The translations under genes were made by a program, and so were the position numbers. 64,000 nucleotides of DNA from contig JAPEVF010000104.1 in NCBI GenBank assembly GCA_029747585.1, positions 8,820 through 72,819 of the forward strand, given 5' to 3'. The DNA is from Pleurotus djamor (taxonomy: Eukaryota > Basidiomycota > Agaricomycetes > Agaricales > Pleurotaceae). A model generated the notes under the pieces. That model worked only from the letters and a program-made list of their open reading frames with translations, searched no databases and was not told where the DNA came from. Shown in pieces: positions 58,159 through 64,000 of the stretch (its first letter is position 1; the number at the start of each line of letters is the position of its first letter).

Positions 58159-61100
58159 ATGGCTTCCTGGTCACCCGCCCCCGCAGGATTGACCGAAATC
58201 CTGCAGACGATCCATGAATCAACCGACATGAACGTAAATGTTCAGCGAAACATCACCCAGGTCAGTTTGCAGCCAAGGGAACAACATCGAAATGCCCTCT
58301 GACCCGTTGTCGTCAATACCTCCCCAGAAACTAAACAATTTCACGCGCGTTCCGGACTACATCGCATATCTCGCGCATATTCTCAACATGACTCAGGAGG
58401 AAGATCGTATTCGAACCATAGCTGGATATCTGCTCAAGAACAACGTTCGCCTCATCCTCAGCGCGTCGCCCGAGGTTGTCGCCTACGTCAAGGGTGCTGT
58501 CTTGCAAGCCTTTACCGATCCGTCAGTGATGATACGCAATGCTGCTGGACAGGATGTGGTGGCGCTCCTTGGAGTCCTCGAACCTAAGAACTGGCCCGAA
58601 TGCCTACAACACTTGGTCAACGCTCTGGATATGCCAGACCCAACTCACCAAGAAGTGAGTGGTTGTTTCCGCTCGTTTGGCCTACACGTTCGCATTGCCA
58701 CCTATTTCGAGAGTCAAACGTAACACCTACGCTTGCGCCAGCACGCGTTGGGGATTACGTGCATCTAGACTGTGGCCGATGTGGCTACCTCATCATTCAA
58801 CTTACGGCTGAGATCGATTATGAATCGCGTCATGCTGATTTTGTCATCATAGGCTGCCTTTAACGTCTTGGAGAAAGCTTGCGAAGATTACCCACGGAAA
58901 CTCGACGTTGAAATTGGAGGAATGCGCCCACTGGACTTCATGATACCGAAGTTCCTTATGCTCACAGAACATTCGTCCCCCCGAATGCGCGCCCATGCGG
59001 TGGCTTGTCTCTCCTACTTCGTCCCTGTCAATTGCCAGTCCCTCTTTGTTCACATCGACGCCTTCATAGCCGCACTATTCAAAAGGGCATCCGACGAGGA
59101 TCCCTCCGTGAGACGCCATGTTTGTCAGGCTCTTGTCCTCCTTCTCGCGGCGCGTCCCGAGAAACTTATGCCCGAAATGGCCAATGTTGCCGAATATATG
59201 CTCTATTCGACCAAGGATAAGAACGAGAATGTTGCATTGGAAGCTTGCGAGTTCTGGCTTACCTTCGCGGAAGACGCAGATCTTGCCACCTACCTACATC
59301 CCCTCCTCGGCCGTGTCGCGCCTGTGCTGCTTGATTGCATGATTTACGGAGAGGACGATCTCCTGTGGCTCGAGGGCGACGCTGAAGACGCAGCCGTACC
59401 TGATAAAGATACTGACATCAAGCCTCGCCATTACGGCGGAAAATCCCATGGTCTAGAACGAGACGCAAATGGGAACGCTGAAGAAAACCCATCTTCACGC
59501 GTCGGCGCATACGGTGAAGAGACGTTCGACTCAGACGAGGAGGATTATGATCTTGACGATGACGAGTTCGCTGACGAAATGTCCACCGAATGGAACCTCC
59601 GAAAATGCGCAGCCGCAGCCCTCGATGTTCTAGCAGTCCGATTTGGTGCTGATCTTCTCAACGTCTTGTTGGGGCCCTTGAAAGACAAGCTGTGGAGCAA
59701 CGATTGGCTTCAGCGTGAAAGCGGAATCCTGGCGCTGGGTGCTATGGCCGAAGGTGCGTCCGTAACGACGTCAACTCCTTTGAAGTCTAATAGAGCTCTT
59801 TTCAGGTTGCATTGAGGCTATCGAACCTCATTTGTCCACATTGGTACCATATCTGATCAACACGCTCAATGATCCCAAGGTTTGTCGTTTGGATAGACCT
59901 CATTATATGGTTCCTGATATCCTTTTATTAGCCTCTTGTTCGCTCCATTACCTGTTGGACATTGGGTCGTTACGCTAGCTGGACATGCCAGCCCTACTCA
60001 GAAGAACATAAAACACAGTACTTCGTTCCCACAATGGAGGGAGTAAGTCGCTCGAGTCCACATCGTAGCCTATCTTTCTGATGTTCCCCCTACTTAGTTG
60101 CTTCGCATGGTCCTTGATAACAACAAGCGCGTCCAGGAAGCAGGATGTAGCGCCTTCGCGACTCTGGAAGAAGATGCTGGCATGGAGCTCGTTCCATATC
60201 TCGACCCCGTTCTCCGTAACCTCGTCTTTGCCTTCGACAAATACCAACATAAAAACATGCTCATCTTGTATGATGCCGTTGGCACCTTGGCCGACGCTGT
60301 TGGTCGCGCCCTTTCAAATCCGGTGTATGTTGAAATTTTGATGCCCCCCATTACCGCTCGCTGGTCAAAGCTCAAGGACGACGATGAGGATCTGATACCG
60401 TTGTTGGAGGTAAGTTAGCTCAAAACTCTGGATTACATCGTTTTAACGCTTGCCAATAGTGTCTTGCTTCCGTGACAATAGCCATGGGTCCATCGTTCCT
60501 TCCTTATGCTGGCCCCATCTTCGATCGATGCTGCAACATCATCCACGCTTCGCTCATCCAATATCAAACCTTCCAACAAAACCCCGACCTCGAAGAACCT
60601 GATAAATCCTTCCTGGTCGTAGCATTGGATTTGTTGTCTGGTCTCACGCAGGGCCTCGGGATGTCTCTTGAACCATTCATCAACAATAGTCAGCTGATGG
60701 GACTGCTAACTTATTGCTTGAAACACCCTCAAGCGCCAGTGAGGCAATCTGCCTATGCTTTGGTCGGTGATCTTGCCATGAACTGCTTCACACTCCTGCG
60801 ACCCCACATGCCGGGAATCATGGGCGAGCTCACCCAACAACTGGACCCCGAACCAAAATTCGAATTTGTCAGCGCTTCCAACAATGCGGCGTGGTCCGTT
60901 GGGGAAGTAGCATTGCGCTACGGTCGGGGTTCGTCATTAGGTCTCAGCCCCGAAACGTTCTTTATTGACAACCTTATCTAGATGACGCAGAGTTCCAACA
61001 ATGGGTAAACCCACTAATAGCGAGATTAATCCCCATCCTGCTCCATCCGAAGGCCCCTCGCAGCCTCCACGAAAATGCTGCCGTCTCAATAGGACGAATT

Positions 61101-61486
61101 GGACTCATGCATCCCAGCCTCGTGGCTCCTCATCTCCCTGAATTCGCGCAAGCATGGTGCCAGGCTCTCTATGAGATTCGGGATAACGAAGAAAAGGACT
61201 CGGCGTTCAGAGGGTTCTGTACCCTTGTCCAAACAAATCCAGCTGGCATCGCCAAGGTAAGTCCCGCCATGTTTCATGCCTCAACTGTTGTTGACCTCGT
61301 TCGCAGAGTTTGCTCTGGTTCTGCAATGCCATCGTTCGATGGAATCAACCGTCGCCTGAGCTCAATCACATGTTCCAGCAACTCTTGCAAGGATTCAAAG
61401 GTCACGACACCGCGGGATGGCAGGCGCAGGTAGCTCAGTTCCCTCCCGCCATTCAAGAGCGCCTTGCTGCACGCTATGGCGTATGA
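58159..61486 (+). CDS. KAP104: Transportin / karyopherin beta-2
   Basis: Nuclear import receptor that carries PY-NLS proteins, including hnRNP-type RNA-binding proteins, through the pore and releases them on RanGTP. The protein is HEAT repeats from end to end, starting [20 protein letters not shown]. Recognisable stretches are [46 protein letters not shown] and [15 protein letters not shown]. The acidic loop [17 protein letters not shown] (near 59,530-59,580) matches the H8 loop of transportins that Ran uses to unload cargo. Late exons contain [13 protein letters not shown] and [13 protein letters not shown], ending at TGA 61484-61486 after ERLAARYGV. Seven or so short introns. The frame is intact apart from a splice near 60,940 that I could not place exactly. 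Confidence 0.9.
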
Positions 61487-61637
61487 AAGCTGGACATACA
61501 TGATGCCAGGATNATGACTCNCCACGTCTACGAATCTCAACACTGCATTTCTTCCCCATAACTCTATAACGACTGTCATCCGTACTCTTCCAATGTTTTG
61601 TGCTCCGTCTATCGCCCTNTCCGGATATCGATCTTCC

Positions 61638-61816
61638 TAGTAGTAGTAGTAATTCCTCAATCATTCATTCGTTAGTAGGTACATCTCTAGTAGTTTACAT
61701 ATCTGTTTTCCNTTGCATATGTCCATACAATTATNGCTGTTCAATGGAGCGATGCCTNNGATCGTCCATNCAGCTGAACCTTTTTGTAGGTAGCACATTA
61801 GTAGGTAGCATTAGTA
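61638..61816. repeat. TAG-rich microsatellite and short direct repeats
   Basis: A TAGTAGTAGTAGT run lies at 61,638-61,650. Downstream, two near-identical copies of GTAGGTAGCA...TTAGTAG abut at about 61,786-61,816. This lies in the 3' region of KAP104 and reads as simple-sequence expansion, not a mobile element. Confidence 0.5.
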
Positions 61817-62303
61817 GTTACAAGTCATCAAACCGTAGTGTAGCAATTTATATATATCCAGTAGATACATCGTCTCGTTTTCAAATGCATGTGTTGTACA
61901 ATACGCTATAGTTATGTTGGGATTCAATAGTGTTAGTAGACACTTCGGGCATCTATTTTATCATGTAACATAACCACGCACGCCTTGGATCCATCNCTTA
62001 TCCTTGGGAATANAGNNNNNAANNCTAANTCATGCGTTGGCAACTCCATTCTGATGTGATTCATTATATCTATTATCAAGAGAGTTCGACAACGTGATCT
62101 TACAGATATTGCGCTGGTAATACAGATCTAGTTTCNTGCAGGAGGGAGAAAACGGTGACTACGAGGTGCGAACAAANAGGATAAATAACTGGAAGTGNCT
62201 CGTCAAAACAAACGAAGAGNGATTCGTTGCGTACAATAAGCAGACCCGCTGNATTCTAGGAGTAATGTTGGCAATGGACNGAAGGAGCCAAGGCCTTCGT
62301 AGT

Positions 62304-63580
62304 TTACAAGCTGAAGCGNCTGGTGAGCTTGGACTTCGCNCTCCCCCAGGCAACTGATATCCTTGTCTGACGTTTCTCTTGAACTTCGGCGCCAAGGTTN
62401 AAGGAATTNAGATCGCTNCCATCCGGNGGATGGCGATTGAATGGCTCCTTGAAGAAGCGGTGTTGCGCATAGGCAAGNAGNGGACTACACGTAGCAGCTC
62501 CATCAATAATCACATTCGTNAATTGAACAGTATGACCGAGNACTTACGTTAGGACGAGCGAGGCAACTANGATGATGAGAGTGGATATTGGTGGNTTATA
62601 TCCNTTCGAAAGAATATCCTAGCAAACGGGGCGTCGGAGATCTCGATCNGNNCCGGAAATGATATATGNNCATAGANGAGACTTACAGCAAGNTGGGTGA
62701 TATTGCGGTCGAAAAGAAAGCGAAGGCCCCTACTCATCCCGGATTGGCGGTTGATCATCAAATCAACGCCGAGAGCGGTGAGGAAGGTTCCGACAGAGGC
62801 ACATGCGAAGACCTATAGAGACGACNATTTAGTTTGNGNGGTNATGTGNNAANGAAAGGGAAGAGCGTACAATGCCTATGCGNTGCCACCAAATCANNAC
62901 AGNTCCACCNCCGATAGCCAAGAACGCGATNATGACCCAGTTCACAGCGAAGAAGGCTGTNTGGTCTCCGGGAAGNAGAAGNCCAGGTCGAAGGAGGATG
63001 ATACGNATGCCAANTGAGAGNCCNCTGCAAAGTCCTAAGCAGGTGATCCCAGCTATTCGCCCAAATTCGAATAACCCGAAGGTAAATCCAATGAGGAAGG
63101 TTGAGATAACGATGACNGTNAGGAGAAGGTCGTCNAAACCACCTGCTGGCTCGCTNTTGACGAAGGCTGCCCAGACTGATACGGTAGTTTGAGATATGGA
63201 TACAAAGAAAGGTGAGACATAGATCACTCACTGCATACTGAAAGCGCCAATCCAATACCNGTCCCCGTCGTCAGACGCCATCCCCTCAGTCCGGCCAGAG
63301 CCAANGGGGCGCCAATAAAGACAGAAAATATAATCCAGATAACGGCCGGCGTGGACGTTCCTACGCCCCCTCCNTCNGTAGCAGGTCCCTGAGGTATTGG
63401 ACGACCGGTATTAGAGTCAAATATTTGCAGGTCGCCGGTCACATTGTTGATGATTGGCCTCCGAGGCTCAAGGATGTGATAAGCGGGTGTAGATGATGAT
63501 GGTAATGGTGAAGCGAGTGTTGAAGCGAGCGACGACATTAGAAATAATAGTAGTGTTTTGGAGCAGAGTGACACCGCCAT
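62304..63580 (-). CDS. Multi-pass membrane protein, TMEM198/DUF4203-like
   Basis: Begins MAVSLCSKTLLLFLMSSLAS, a signal peptide, followed by a luminal segment with NVTGDLQIFDSNTGRPIPQG. Seven or so hydrophobic helices follow over several exons: VIWIIFSVFIGA, GIGLALSVCS, VIVISTFLIGFTFGLF, ITCLGLC, FFAVNWVIIAFLAI and VFACASVGTFLTALGVDLMI. The layout of signal peptide, luminal stretch and about seven helices resembles the TM7S3/TM198-like domain. The C-terminus is cytosolic: FDRNIT, AYAQHRFFKEPFNRHPPDGS and LNLGAEVQEKRQTRISVAWG, ending KLTRRFSL at 62,304. Many N bases make intron borders approximate. Function unknown; human TMEM198 acts in Wnt signalling, which does not transfer to fungi. Confidence 0.62.
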
Positions 63581-64000
63581 GGACTAGGCAGAATAAAGAG
63601 TGGAAGCGCGGTGCTAGACGGCGCGATAAGTGACCTAGTTTTAACACAGCTTGAGGGGACTCGGCAAGCGATAGGTGAGCTGTTTTAGAACAACTCGGGT
63701 GAGATGGTGAGGAGTGATGGTCAAGAGTAGATGATGATAATGATGATGTAGTCGGCGAGAGGTAGGCGAACGGCTCAGACCAGCTGGGAGGATGAAAATA
63801 AATGGGGTGGGATCGGGATAAACCTATGGGTAGGCCGTGGAGTCTTGCTCGTGCCCCGTTTTCGAGGAAGAGCCCCGGTGGTCGTTTGGGATAGAAAAAT
63901 GGAGCAGCGACGGGGGTTAACAGCATGAGGTCACGTAAAGTATGGGATTTCAGAGTAACAACACGCCTGTCGTGGTGACAACAAGATTCTTGAGACAATG
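63581..64000. other. Upstream of the membrane-protein gene, with a GAT-rich tract
   Basis: No gene is supported to the window edge. A short GATGATGATAATGATGATG tract lies at about 63,730-63,748. This is the promoter side of the minus-strand gene that starts at 63,580. Confidence 0.4.

Noticed and set aside
61638..61816. TAG repeats considered as a CRISPR-like array
   Set aside because: The units are too short, irregular and without spacers, in a fungal genome.

Overview
This is nuclear DNA of a filamentous basidiomycete, most likely a mushroom-forming Agaricomycete. Genes on both strands are cut by many short GT-AG introns of about 50-70 bases. The gene content also fits: a large F-box-like family, a FunK1-type fungal kinase fragment, a CFEM protein, a GH12 glucanase and a fungal ubiquitin-like domain protein. 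The sequence is a draft: N runs cluster at about 3.1-4.3, 9.3-10.0, 32.3-33.7, 57.1-57.7 and 61.9-63.4 kb, so small indels near them may be errors.

Layout. 0-7 kb: ELP1 (Elongator scaffold) and the HDEL receptor ERD2. 7.5-23.5 kb: an accessory block with five F-box-like genes or pseudogenes plus a sixth joined to a FunK1 kinase remnant; a C2-domain gene, an L-type cargo lectin gene and a GPI-anchored CFEM gene lie among them. 23.8-26.8 kb (minus): fungal ubiquitin-like (ULD_2-like) and P-loop GTPase exons that can be spliced into one reading frame. 28-30.5 kb: a four-RRM RNA-binding protein of the Nrd1 type. 32.4-34.7 kb: a secreted GH12 glucanase and a conserved fungal protein of unknown role. 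37-39 kb: a GNAT acetyltransferase with an in-frame stop and a small membrane protein. 39.5-44.4 kb: membrane-protein exons and a serine/proline-rich protein of unknown function, possibly one gene.

44.7-63.6 kb is a dense conserved block: PKA catalytic subunit, SWR1 remodeller, a homeodomain factor, the succinate-fumarate carrier SFC1, an FSH1-type serine hydrolase, transportin KAP104 and a TMEM198-like multi-pass membrane protein.

Most housekeeping genes here have no obvious functional link. The secretory genes (ERD2, lectin) and the surface or secreted products (CFEM, GH12) are only loosely related. The best candidates for something new are the ULD_2-GTPase gene, the F-box cluster with its shared C-terminal signature and F-box/FunK1 junction, and the unknown membrane protein. 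No rRNA, convincing tRNA, CRISPR array or intact transposon was seen.
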